Shown: piece after piece, positions 15,214-23,227 of the stretch | How the letters are laid out: each line of letters starts with the position of its first letter | How positions within the stretch are numbered: position 1 is the stretch's first letter | Source of the DNA: Actinomycetes bacterium | GTDB taxonomy: Bacteria > Actinomycetota > Acidimicrobiia > Acidimicrobiales > RAAP-2 | Reading direction: 5' to 3' | NCBI GenBank assembly: GCA_021794995.1 | Contig: JAJYPY010000014.1 | Span: 1 to 32,638, forward strand | Length of the DNA stretch: 32,638 nt | Notes under the pieces: generated by a model | What the model was told of the DNA's origin: nothing | The model's input: only the letters and a program-made list of their open reading frames with translations | Database searches by the model: none | Position numbers and translations under genes: made by a program

Positions 15214-16580
15214 TGGGGCCTTTGTCGAGGCTGCGGCACCCAGTGAAAGGCTTGGTCAAGTCAACCCGCGTCCAGTGGGTGTTCTGGCTGGCCACTCGTG
15301 CTTATGGCGTGGCAGCCCTCCACGGGGTTTTCCCATATAACCGCACGCAGCCCAGCGACACCGACGTGAGGCTCTATTGGCTATGGGCTTATGGGCTGTG
15401 GCACGGCGTCGTTCCCTACGTCACCCGGTTTCCGATTCCGATCGTCTATCCACCGGGTGTGCTCCCCTTTCTCGCTCTTCCCCCCATCTCCCCCGGTGTT
15501 TATCTCGTTGAGTTTCTACTGCTGGCGCTTCTGGTGGATGCGTGGGTGCTGCGTGCCCTGCAGCAATCCACACGCTCATTCGGAGCGGCACTCTGGGTGA
15601 TTGCTGCGCCGCTGCTCGGCCCCATCTTTTGGTCGCGCTTCGACATCTTCGTCGCGGGGATGCTAGTCGCTGGACTCATCGCTTTCGAGCGCAGGCGCTA
15701 TTCGCTGTCGGCCTTCTGGATCACCTTTGCGGCTCTCATCAAACTGTGGCCCGCCCTACTGGTCGTGATGTGGTTCCGGTTCGTGCCGCGAACTCGCCGT
15801 CGAGGCTACATTGTCGCGACTGGACTTGTGCTGTACGCCGTGTTCGGACCCCTCATAGCACTCGGTGCGACGACAGGCCTCTGGGCAGTGGTGCGCGCAC
15901 AGGGCGGGCGTGGCGTGGAAATCGAATCCCTGTACGCCCTACCGCTCTATCTCTTCCACGCGCTGGGGGGGCACGCCCCGATTGTCAAGGAGCTTTCCCT
16001 CGAGTTCACCGGGCACCTGGACGCGAGTCTCGTCATTGCAACCAACGTCCTGCTGTCGTTGGCAGCCGCATACTGTGTCTGGCGGGTGGCGAAGCGTGGT
16101 TGGACAACCCTCACTCCTGCGGCGTGGATCTTGCTGGTCGCCGCGCTGATAATTCTTACCGATCGCGTCCTCTCGCCTCAGTACATGATTTGGGTGGCCG
16201 CTGCCGTCTGCCTTTTCATCGATGAGTGTGCTCGTCGACGACGTCAGCTCGTGGTCGCGACCGCTGCGTTGTTGGCGGCGACGCAACTGCAATTTCCCTT
16301 TGGATTTCGTCAGTTAATGTACGACACGCCCGCCGCGCTCCCGATATCCGCGTTCCATGCCGCGGTCCTGCTTGGATTTTGTGCGGTTGCCCTGAAGGTC
16401 GTCCATCCCCGCGCCGACCCCAAGGAGGTCGGAGCGGCGGAGAGCAACGGGGTGGTCTCCACTCCCCCTTCGGAAGGTGCGCTGTCCGTCAACGTCGGAG
16501 GGCCATCCGTGAGTGCCACGACACGTGGTCGAGAGTGCCCCGCGCATGCCACGGATGGCACTATCGCCCACGACCCCTGA
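15213..16580 (+). CDS. GT87-family (DUF2029) membrane mannosyltransferase-like protein
   Basis: GT87 enzymes use polyprenyl-phosphate sugar donors on the outer face of the membrane. The 455-residue protein has the characteristic parts: SDTDVRLYWLWAYGLWHG with an acidic pair in the first extracellular loop, PIVYPPGVLPF (the YPP motif), FWSRFDIFVAGMLVAGLIAF, then AALIKLWPALLVV (K-x-x-P), and LSPQYMIWVAAA near the end. About ten membrane segments are visible, and a polar tail of about 70 residues follows. The ATG at 15213 shares a base with the preceding stop. Position right after the pilin gene suggests pilin or cell-envelope glycosylation, but that is inferred. Confidence 0.85.
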   Translation: MGPLSRLRHPVKGLVKSTRVQWVFWLATRAYGVAALHGVFPYNRTQPSDTDVRLYWLWAYGLWHGVVPYVTRFPIPIVYPPGVLPFLALPPISPGVYLVEFLLLALLVDAWVLRALQQSTRSFGAALWVIAAPLLGPIFWSRFDIFVAGMLVAGLIAFERRRYSLSAFWITFAALIKLWPALLVVMWFRFVPRTRRRGYIVATGLVLYAVFGPLIALGATTGLWAVVRAQGGRGVEIESLYALPLYLFHALGGHAPIVKELSLEFTGHLDASLVIATNVLLSLAAAYCVWRVAKRGWTTLTPAAWILLVAALIILTDRVLSPQYMIWVAAAVCLFIDECARRRRQLVVATAALLAATQLQFPFGFRQLMYDTPAALPISAFHAAVLLGFCAVALKVVHPRADPKEVGAAESNGVVSTPPSEGALSVNVGGPSVSATTRGRECPAHATDGTIAHDP

Positions 16581-16625
16581 CGTCGTGGTGATCTATGGTC
16601 GAGGACAACTTGGTCTAACGGGTGT

Positions 16626-16644
16626 AGTCCCTTCAGTCGGGACT
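16626..16644 (+). repeat. short perfect hairpin downstream of the GT87 gene
   Basis: AGTCCC (16626-16631), loop TTCAGTC, GGGACT (16639-16644). It lies 45 bases after the stop codon and could help end transcription, but no T-run follows. Related CTTC-x-GGGA strings recur within the next 40 bases. Confidence 0.4.
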
Positions 16645-16715
16645 CGCTAGCTACCGACTTCGGGACCTTCTCGCTTCAGCGGGAATTCGGTGACGTGACC
16701 CGCCGTGCGCAGTTA

Positions 16716-18515
16716 GCCTCGATCCTCGGGAAGCCTTATTTCAGGAGTCGCATTGAGGTTCAGCGGGGCGGAAACCCGAAACGGAGCCTCCTGCCTCCCC
16801 ACCAGGGCACCGGGATGTCGAGCTCGGGGAACCCGGCGTCGATGAGGACCGGCGTGTAGGTCCGCAGGGCCAGATCTATCCGCACATGGTCATCAAAGAC
16901 ATTGACGCTCCCGGTGTCGTCGACGAAATGCCGCCAGAGCCGGTCTGGAGTCGCGAGCTCGTAGCGTGGGAGCTTGCGAGCGAGGAGGCGGTAGCAGTTC
17001 CCCGCCACCACGGTAAGGGTGGTGTCGAGATCGACGTTGAGCGGGAGCCCCGAGCTGAGGGCGTTGAGGTGGAACCCCGAGATGTCCGCGTCGAGCTCGT
17101 TTTCGATGACCATCCGCTCGGCGTAGCGTCCGAAGAGGTCCCTGGCCGAGGTGTCGGTGTCGTTGGTGATGAGCAGCGTCGGCTGCTCGTGGCCGATGTT
17201 GCGCACCGCGATCTGGCGGAGCGCCCGGCTGATGCCCTTCAGCTGCACGACGTCCTCGTGGATCTGGGGATGGCGGTGGCGGCCCGAGCGCTTCAGGTAG
17301 CAGGTCGTCCATGCCGAGGCGGGCAGCGCGGCGAGCGCCTCGATGACCTTCGCTCCGCGCGTGCGCAAGGTGAGGAACCGAAGCCCGCGCTCGCAGAGCT
17401 CGTCGAGCACTTCGTAGGTCGTGAGCTTCGAGTCGAAGACGAGGAGCCCCGGCTCGTCGCCGGAGACCTTTGCCCAGTACTCGGCGAAGGAAAGGACCTC
17501 GCGTGCCTGCTCGGCCTTCGTGCAGTCTGCGTTGGCGTAGACCATCTCCGTCGAGGCGTGGTCCTGAGCGAAGAAGGTGAGGACCGCCCTGGTGCGCTGG
17601 CTGCGCGCCGGCACGTAGTGCTCCTCCAACGGCACCTGTTCACCGTGGTGTCGGATCGCGTGGAAGTCCAGGTTGAACCCGGCCTCGCCGCTGTAGAGCC
17701 CGAGCTCTCGACAGCGCCGGGCGAGGCCCTCCATGAGCGCGACGTTCGCCCGGCGCTCGACCCGGTAGGAGTAGCTCGTGAGATGCGTGGCCTTGGGGAT
17801 CGCTTCGAGGCCAAGGAGGAGACCGAGGCCGGGGTCCGCCCCGAGGGGGAACGCGTTCGCCGCTCGGCCACGCCGGCTCTCTTTCAACAGCAGCAGCGAG
17901 CCGAGCGAGTGGAAGGCGCTCAGCACGCGCGTCCCGGGGTAGCGCGCTGCTTTGACGAGACGGTCGAGCCCGAGCTCGACGATCTCGGGGAGGAGGAGGT
18001 AGAGCCCGGCGTGGTCGCACTCGAAGCGTGCGCCTGCCGGCCAGCCGCCGATGCGCCTGGCCCGCACCGGCTCGAGTCGCGGCGCGGGGCCCTCGTGACG
18101 GCGCCCGAGGCGCTCGATCCCCTCGGCGTGAAGGATCCCCCACACCGTGGGTGCCGACACCGGCGTGCCCTCGGCCGTGATGCGGTCGGCGATGTCTGTG
18201 ACCGAGCGGTCCTCGGCGCGCAGCTGCAGCACCCGATCACGTACGCGCCCGGCCTTGCGGGGCCCTTTGGGTCCGGGCTTGGAGGACCGGAAGAACTCGG
18301 TTCGCCCGGCGCGCAGCTCCGAGGCGAGCTGGTGGACCGTTGCCGTCGAGTACCCGTAGCGGCGGGCGACCTCTGGCGCAGAGACGCCCTCGACGAAGTA
18401 GGAGCGCAACGCTTCGTAGCGCCGCTGGAGCGGTGCCGCCGGTGCGGTGAAGAACTCCGCCCCCGGGCGCATCCTCAACCGATCTCCTGAAAGACCACTT
18501 CGCCAGCATAGAGTC
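16716..18515. mobile_element. insertion sequence with imperfect terminal inverted repeats
   Basis: The transposase gene is bracketed by matching ends. TTTCAGGAG at 16739-16747 is mirrored by CTCCTGAAA at 18484-18492, and the match extends outward to about 16716 and 18515 at 23 of 33 positions, plus TTGAGG just inside. That gives an element of about 1.8 kb. I see no target-site duplication next to either end, so the exact tips or the age of the insertion remain open. It separates the left pilus/glycosyltransferase block from the minus-strand block. Confidence 0.7.
16760..18478 (-). CDS. DDE-type transposase (IS4/IS1634-like superfamily, family not certain)
   Basis: The 572-residue protein starts with a helix-turn-helix region (APEVARRYGYSTATVHQLAS) and a second one near SVTDIADRITAEG. 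The catalytic part has likely DDE residues: Asp in FNLDFHAIRHHG, Asp in LLVFDSKLTTYEVL, and Glu in RYAERMVIENELD, followed by NALSSGLPLNVDLDTTLTVV. This order and the long insertion resemble IS4-superfamily enzymes. The TTG at 18478 is chosen because AGGAG sits five bases upstream; ATG 18472 is the alternative. The gene is intact and more GC-rich than its neighbours, so insertion may be fairly recent. Confidence 0.85.
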   Translation of the reverse strand: MRMRPGAEFFTAPAAPLQRRYEALRSYFVEGVSAPEVARRYGYSTATVHQLASELRAGRTEFFRSSKPGPKGPRKAGRVRDRVLQLRAEDRSVTDIADRITAEGTPVSAPTVWGILHAEGIERLGRRHEGPAPRLEPVRARRIGGWPAGARFECDHAGLYLLLPEIVELGLDRLVKAARYPGTRVLSAFHSLGSLLLLKESRRGRAANAFPLGADPGLGLLLGLEAIPKATHLTSYSYRVERRANVALMEGLARRCRELGLYSGEAGFNLDFHAIRHHGEQVPLEEHYVPARSQRTRAVLTFFAQDHASTEMVYANADCTKAEQAREVLSFAEYWAKVSGDEPGLLVFDSKLTTYEVLDELCERGLRFLTLRTRGAKVIEALAALPASAWTTCYLKRSGRHRHPQIHEDVVQLKGISRALRQIAVRNIGHEQPTLLITNDTDTSARDLFGRYAERMVIENELDADISGFHLNALSSGLPLNVDLDTTLTVVAGNCYRLLARKLPRYELATPDRLWRHFVDDTGSVNVFDDHVRIDLALRTYTPVLIDAGFPELDIPVPWWGGRRLRFGFPPR

Positions 18516-18832
18516 AGATTCTCTCACCGAAGTGGATGGTCATGCAGTGGAGGAGGAAACACCCCTGTAACTACAGCAATGTAGGCAACAACAGACCCAG
18601 CGAAGGGCTCCGTTCCGATGGAACTGACGGCGAACAGCGAGGGCGCTGGCTTCAGAAAACCTATTGGGCCCGTACTTCGGAGCCGCGCAGAAAGCCGCCT
18701 CCCACAACGCAATCTCGGGCCTGGGCCGATCAGCCAGTCCTCAGCAGGAGCCCCAAAACATGTTCCCGAGGATCGAGGTTAGGCGTGACGCCCACCTGGT
18801 GCTCTCAGCGTGAGGAGGGTGCCCTCGCGAGC
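18516..18832. other. no recognisable gene
   Basis: This 317-base stretch lies between the insertion sequence and the end of the DUF2079-like gene. Short open frames exist on both strands without recognisable sequence or ribosome sites. It may contain remnants of what the insertion interrupted. Confidence 0.4.
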
Positions 18833-20437
18833 TCAGTGCGCATGTTCGCGCCCCACTGTCCAGCGCAGTACCCACACCCCCGCTCGGGATTCGAGAATCG
18901 AAGCGCCCCGCGCGTACAGTTGCAGTAGAACAGCGTCGGTTTGTCCGGGAGTGAGGGTCTCGATTCCGACCTCGGGAGTCAGCACCACATACAGTGGGCC
19001 GCGGTCAAGTGGCAACGGTACGTTGAATCCGTGAACCTGTATGAGAAGTTTGCCGTTGCGGCCATTCCCGCGGAACGTCGCAGGGGCGAACAGGGTGTAC
19101 GCCCTCGGCCGCATGGCGAAGCCACCGACAACGCCCTGAGATACGAGGACCGCTGCGTTTGCGGGAACGATGCGCTCTGCGTGCTGCAGCGCTACCGCTG
19201 CCGGCGCTCGGATCTGGAGCCAATACCTGTAGTATTGACTCGCCTGCGAGACGCCCCAGACCCCGGCCCCCAGCGCCACTACCCCGGCAAGCGCGCAGAG
19301 CACGCCCGAGCGCACCGACTTCATGCTCCAGAGCCGACTGAGCACGAGTATGGTTCCAAATACCACGAAGGCGCTCACCGGCGTGTTCTGGAATCCCTGG
19401 GCTGAGAGGAAGCTCCCGTAGCTGAGTACGCTCGGTCCAAGCACGACGAGCGCCATCGCCCAGCCCCACGGGGTCAACAGCCCGAGCAGCCCACTCGGAG
19501 CCAGGTCGTCCCAGATGTGCCAGCGGTTCATCCACACCTGGTGCACGACCAGCTTTGGGTGTCCCAGCATCCCTTTGGCGACCCCGAGCGCGCTGGGATG
19601 GCCACCCCCGGTCAGGTAGCCGTACCCCGCCACCTGCGCACCACGGTCGGCGTGGGTGAACTGGAGCAGCACCGCCCACACAAGAACAATCCCGAGCAGG
19701 TAGACGCCGGTGCCCCACGGCACTTTCGGCCGGCCGGGCCCTCCGCGCGCACAGAGCGCGACGACACCAAGTCCGGCAAGTAAAAGAAGGCACGCCGTGC
19801 CACAGGCCAGGGTCAGAGCAATCCAGATCCACATAGAGCGCCGACCGCGCCACATATCCCGCCCGGCACCAACTGCGAAGAGCGCTCCCAACGGCTCGAC
19901 ATGGAAGTCGAAAGCCTGCGCACTGAAGACGAGTGGATTCGCGACGAGCAGCGCCGCGGCGAGCCCGATGGCGAGCTCTGGGCGAAGCCGTGACTTCCAT
20001 GTGGCGGACCGGACGACGTCGACGATCCAGCTGAGCGTCACCCACGCCGTCCCAGAAAGAGCCACAGCCTGGACGATCTTGAGCCAGAAGGCACCGGGAG
20101 GAAGGTCTCGTAGGATGGCAAGCGGCCACAAGATGAGCTCGCCGTCGTTCTGCCAGGCGCGACTCCCCATGACGGTGGAGTATGGGTTCAGATGCCCATG
20201 TCCGATGAGCCAGGTGACTTGGTTGTAGAAACCGAAGTCGAGCGTCAGCGAGCCTTGGCGGTACTCGAAGAGTCCGAAGACGATCAACCAGACGAGCTGG
20301 GCAAGAATCAGTGCCCGTCCAAGCACGAGGGCAAGCACGAAGCGGTCGCGATCCCACAGAGCCCTGTACAGCCAAGGCCGTTTCACATCTGGCGGGTTGG
20401 AGGTTCGCAAGCTGGAAACGCTCGCAGTGCGGTGCAT
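18833..20437 (-). CDS. DUF2079-like multi-pass membrane protein
   Basis: The 534-residue protein has roughly ten to twelve hydrophobic segments. TLDFGFYNQVTWLIGHGHLN after the first segment and FSAQAFDFHVEPLGALFAVG in the middle match the pattern of DUF2079 proteins (D-x-x-x-x-Q-x-x-W, then FDFH), predicted GT-C-fold membrane enzymes of unknown substrate. The acidic residue in the first loop is where GT-C enzymes keep a catalytic Asp. A C-terminal extracytoplasmic part begins around residue 410 (YYRYWLQIRAPAAVALQHAE). It points opposite to the GT87 pair, with the insertion sequence between. A role in sugar or lipid-linked transfer is likely but not shown. Confidence 0.75.
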   Translation of the reverse strand: MHRTASVSSLRTSNPPDVKRPWLYRALWDRDRFVLALVLGRALILAQLVWLIVFGLFEYRQGSLTLDFGFYNQVTWLIGHGHLNPYSTVMGSRAWQNDGELILWPLAILRDLPPGAFWLKIVQAVALSGTAWVTLSWIVDVVRSATWKSRLRPELAIGLAAALLVANPLVFSAQAFDFHVEPLGALFAVGAGRDMWRGRRSMWIWIALTLACGTACLLLLAGLGVVALCARGGPGRPKVPWGTGVYLLGIVLVWAVLLQFTHADRGAQVAGYGYLTGGGHPSALGVAKGMLGHPKLVVHQVWMNRWHIWDDLAPSGLLGLLTPWGWAMALVVLGPSVLSYGSFLSAQGFQNTPVSAFVVFGTILVLSRLWSMKSVRSGVLCALAGVVALGAGVWGVSQASQYYRYWLQIRAPAAVALQHAERIVPANAAVLVSQGVVGGFAMRPRAYTLFAPATFRGNGRNGKLLIQVHGFNVPLPLDRGPLYVVLTPEVGIETLTPGQTDAVLLQLYARGASILESRAGVWVLRWTVGREHAH

Positions 20438-20672
20438 TGACCGTATCAGTCGTGCGCATTCCGGCAGATGCGGCCGCCTGCTCCGCTAGATTCGGGCCAG
20501 CCTTTCCGGTCGATGCCGACCGAGGTCGAGGACCCCGGTGGAGTGCGAACTTCGCTCCGGAGCAATTGCCGGCACTTGCCCATCAATATCCGAGTCGACG
20601 GAACACAGGACATCCCAGTCCCCCCCATCAATTCCGGGACGAATCGATGGCGCGCTCGTATCCAGAGCGCAC

Positions 20673-21404
20673 TCACCGGACGATCTCCATCCGTAGGCCG
20701 AGCGCGTCCCACTCGGGATCCTCGGGAAGACGGTTAATGGCTCGGGACGCGATGCGTCGTGCAGTCCAGAGGCACGCCGCCGCATCCAGCAGCTGCGCTT
20801 CAGTAGTACCGCGAAGTCTCGAGTCGATCACCCGCTCCACGCCCGGTAGGCGCGCCTCTAGGAGCGCCCTGCGCTCTTCGGCACCAGCCCGGGTGTGCTT
20901 GGGAAAGCGGACAGAGTTATCGCTCGCTAACTGAAAGAAGCTGAGCTCCGGGTGGACCTCGAATACCGTGCGTTGCCAGTACGGCGCAATCGCCTTGTCA
21001 ACTTCCGCGATCTTCGCAAACTGCCGCCACCGGACGGGGCTCAGGTGACCGCCGTTCGCAGCGGCCGCCTCTTCATACGTTGTGCACGAGAGCGCACGCC
21101 GAATCGGAGCCGACGCGATCGCGCTCGCCCGCGGCACGCCAAGCAGCCGCCGGGCGTCACGCTCGCACGCCCGACCCTTTGGAACCGGCTCGTCCAACAG
21201 CCCGATCGGCGCGGACAGCGCGATGATCTGGTACGCCGGTTTGTAGTCGAGCAAATCGATGAACGTGCTCTCGATCCGCGGTTCCTCCGGAGCGATCGTC
21301 GCGCCCTGCAGCTTCGCGCTCGCCACCAACCACCCCGCAGGCACCGGAATCGCCCCTGCCAACAACCGATACGGGAGCTGTGCCCCGCGATTACCACCAA
21401 GCAT
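20673..21404 (-). CDS. DUF429 family protein (predicted RNase H-like fold)
   Basis: This 243-residue cytoplasmic protein shows DUF429 features: LSAPIGLLDEPVPKGRACER with the R-x-C-x-R-x-A-R motif following, APIRRALSCTTYEEA, a central IAPYWQRTVFEVHPELSFFQ, and a late DAAACLWTARRIA helix. The FEVHPE block is the most diagnostic. DUF429 proteins are predicted nuclease-like by fold, with no established reaction. The ATG at 21404 has a GAGG-type ribosome site about six bases upstream. It is not coupled to its neighbours and its link to pili is doubtful. Confidence 0.8.
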   Translation of the reverse strand: MLGGNRGAQLPYRLLAGAIPVPAGWLVASAKLQGATIAPEEPRIESTFIDLLDYKPAYQIIALSAPIGLLDEPVPKGRACERDARRLLGVPRASAIASAPIRRALSCTTYEEAAAANGGHLSPVRWRQFAKIAEVDKAIAPYWQRTVFEVHPELSFFQLASDNSVRFPKHTRAGAEERRALLEARLPGVERVIDSRLRGTTEAQLLDAAACLWTARRIASRAINRLPEDPEWDALGLRMEIVR

Positions 21405-21649
21405 GAGGCACCTCGCCCTCCACCTCGAGTCGGCGCTTCATCCTTGGTTAGCCCAACGACCTCTGTCATGGCTCGATCTTCCCAGAAGTACTCGTCGTGT
21501 TGCTGAACCGTGCAACAGCAGGTTGGAGCGGGCGCACGAGAACGACGGTGCGACGACGAACACAGTCGCGTGCCTCACGAGCGCGGCGCAGCGGTTCTCT
21601 CGCACCCCCAGCGACGCGCCTTGTGAACTAAGAACGACGAGGAAGCCTC

Positions 21650-22363
21650 TCAACGCGATGTCACCGACCCTCGAACGGACCAATTCTGAACCACGATACC
21701 GATCCCGCAGGTCGTAGTCTCCGCAGGCGAGGAGCACGTATTCGGCCGTGGTGTAGTCAGCTGAACCGTGCTGCGGGGCCCATAGTCTTGGAAGCCCACC
21801 GTGGCGGCCACAATTGCCGTTGTCTTCGTGCAGGAGTTCGCACTGATGCTGCAGGCCAGAAATGTGACGACACGCGTGTTCCGCCCATCAGGCTCCACAC
21901 GCCCGACGCAATACACCTTCAGCGTCAGTCGTCGTGACGCTGTTGTCGCATAGAAGGTCATCGTCTGAGTATTGGCGTTCGGATTAACAAGAACATTCCC
22001 GTTAGGGAGACAGTCATCGCCACCGTTGCTAGGGCAGGTATCCTGCGTCTGGGTCGTGCTATTAAACGCATAACATGAGAAGCGTACCGCCTGAATAGCT
22101 GCATCTACTGCACCATCCCCTGCATATTCAACCTTGCGCTCCTGCTGAAAGTTGCCAGCATTCTTGATGTCGTTTGAAGAAAACGTGGCGAGCGCACCGA
22201 GTAACAGTGCCACGACGACCATCACGATCAGGGCAAAAATGAGAATTGCGCCCTCCTCACCCCTTCGCGACTGAAGCCGGCGTACCGGCTCGCGACCTCC
22301 CAGAGACACCTCGCTAGGCACATGTCGGGTATCCGCCAATTCTTGGGCATCCATAGCGATCAC
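21650..22363 (-). CDS. PilX-like minor pilin
   Basis: The 237-residue protein has a long basic leader, then RRGEEGAILIFALIVMVVVA. The hydrophobic pilin helix is present, but the usual Phe after the cleavage Gly is Ala and mature Glu5 is missing, as in PilX-type minor pilins. FSSNDIKNAGNFQQERKVEY follows, the typical PilX continuation. The soluble domain has many cysteines (for example CPSNGGDDC, CSISANSC, CSSPAETTTC), suggesting several disulfides outside the cell. GTG 22363 directly follows the PilV-like stop and has GGGAGG seven bases upstream. It is the last gene of the pilT-pilW-pilV-pilX run. Confidence 0.85.
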   Translation of the reverse strand: MIAMDAQELADTRHVPSEVSLGGREPVRRLQSRRGEEGAILIFALIVMVVVALLLGALATFSSNDIKNAGNFQQERKVEYAGDGAVDAAIQAVRFSCYAFNSTTQTQDTCPSNGGDDCLPNGNVLVNPNANTQTMTFYATTASRRLTLKVYCVGRVEPDGRNTRVVTFLACSISANSCTKTTAIVAATVGFQDYGPRSTVQLTTPRPNTCSSPAETTTCGIGIVVQNWSVRGSVTSR

Positions 22364-23221
22364 TCAGCTACCTCCCTGAGGAGCGGGATCGGTGACAACG
22401 AGAAGCACTGTATCTCCCACCCCGTTCACTGTGCGCGCCGTAATTTGCAGCTGCTGGATACCGCTCCTGCTGAGCGTCGCACTGCATACAGAGGTTGTCG
22501 ACTTCAGAAACATCCACCTTGACCCTGTCAGTCCCCACCAATACACATGTAGGTGTAGCCTCACGTGCGCAACTCCGGCCGCGCCCTTGGAGCCTGTTGT
22601 CGTCGTAACGAGAAACTTCGTAGGGGTCACAACCGACTGGCCACCGGAAGACACGGATACTGAGTACGTCTGACCGGCCGTCAGACCCGCCGGAATCTTT
22701 CCGGATGCCGTAAAGTTAGACGGGTAGTTCGCTGTGGTTACAACTGATAGTGGCTGAACTTGAATAGTCGTCGCCGAAGTCTGTCCAAGGAGCGTCACCG
22801 TCACGCCGGCGTTACTGGAAAATCCCGTGCCGAACACCGTCAGCGTCGATCCAATTGGTCCACTCGATGGATAGTTGCTTGCGAGTAGGTAGCTGTGCGC
22901 ACAGTACTGAAAGCTCGATGTCGTGTTGGGACCCAATTGGATCTCGTACTTGGCCGCTTCCGCGAATGACTTGAGAACGGTGTTGTCCGTCGCCAGACTA
23001 CGGTACTCGGAAGTCGTGGTGATTGCCGTGACGAGCATGCCAAGAATCGCCGAAACGGACAGTGCCAGGATGATGAGTGCTATGAGGACTTCGATCAGGG
23101 TATCCCCCGCGTCTCGTCGCGCGCGTCGGATCGGTGCGATCAGGAGAGGAGCTCTCGCGGTTCGCGGAGCCAGGGGAATGAGTCCACGTTCACGTAGTTG
23201 TCGAAAATATTTGGCTTGCAC
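22364..23221 (-). CDS. PilV-like minor pilin with an IPT/TIG-like domain
   Basis: The 285-residue protein carries a type IV prepilin motif (RRDAGDTLIEVLIALIILAL) after a basic leader of about 37 residues; Asp takes the place of the usual aromatic residue after Gly. After the helix, SSGPIGSTLTVFGTGFSSNA opens a region of about 90 residues that reads like an IPT/TIG immunoglobulin-like fold (GS-x-L-T-V-x-G-T-G-F). A C-terminal part contains VRLHLHVYWWGLTGSRWMFL. Ig-like modules are unusual in minor pilins and could act in adhesion. The GTG start lies six bases after the PilW stop. Confidence 0.8.
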   Translation of the reverse strand: MQAKYFRQLRERGLIPLAPRTARAPLLIAPIRRARRDAGDTLIEVLIALIILALSVSAILGMLVTAITTTSEYRSLATDNTVLKSFAEAAKYEIQLGPNTTSSFQYCAHSYLLASNYPSSGPIGSTLTVFGTGFSSNAGVTVTLLGQTSATTIQVQPLSVVTTANYPSNFTASGKIPAGLTAGQTYSVSVSSGGQSVVTPTKFLVTTTTGSKGAAGVAHVRLHLHVYWWGLTGSRWMFLKSTTSVCSATLSRSGIQQLQITARTVNGVGDTVLLVVTDPAPQGGS

Positions 23222-23227
23222 GAGTGC

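Noticed and set aside
16626-16644. Rho-independent terminator after the GT87 gene
   Set aside because: The stem is perfect but only six pairs and has no T-run, so it is listed only as a hairpin.
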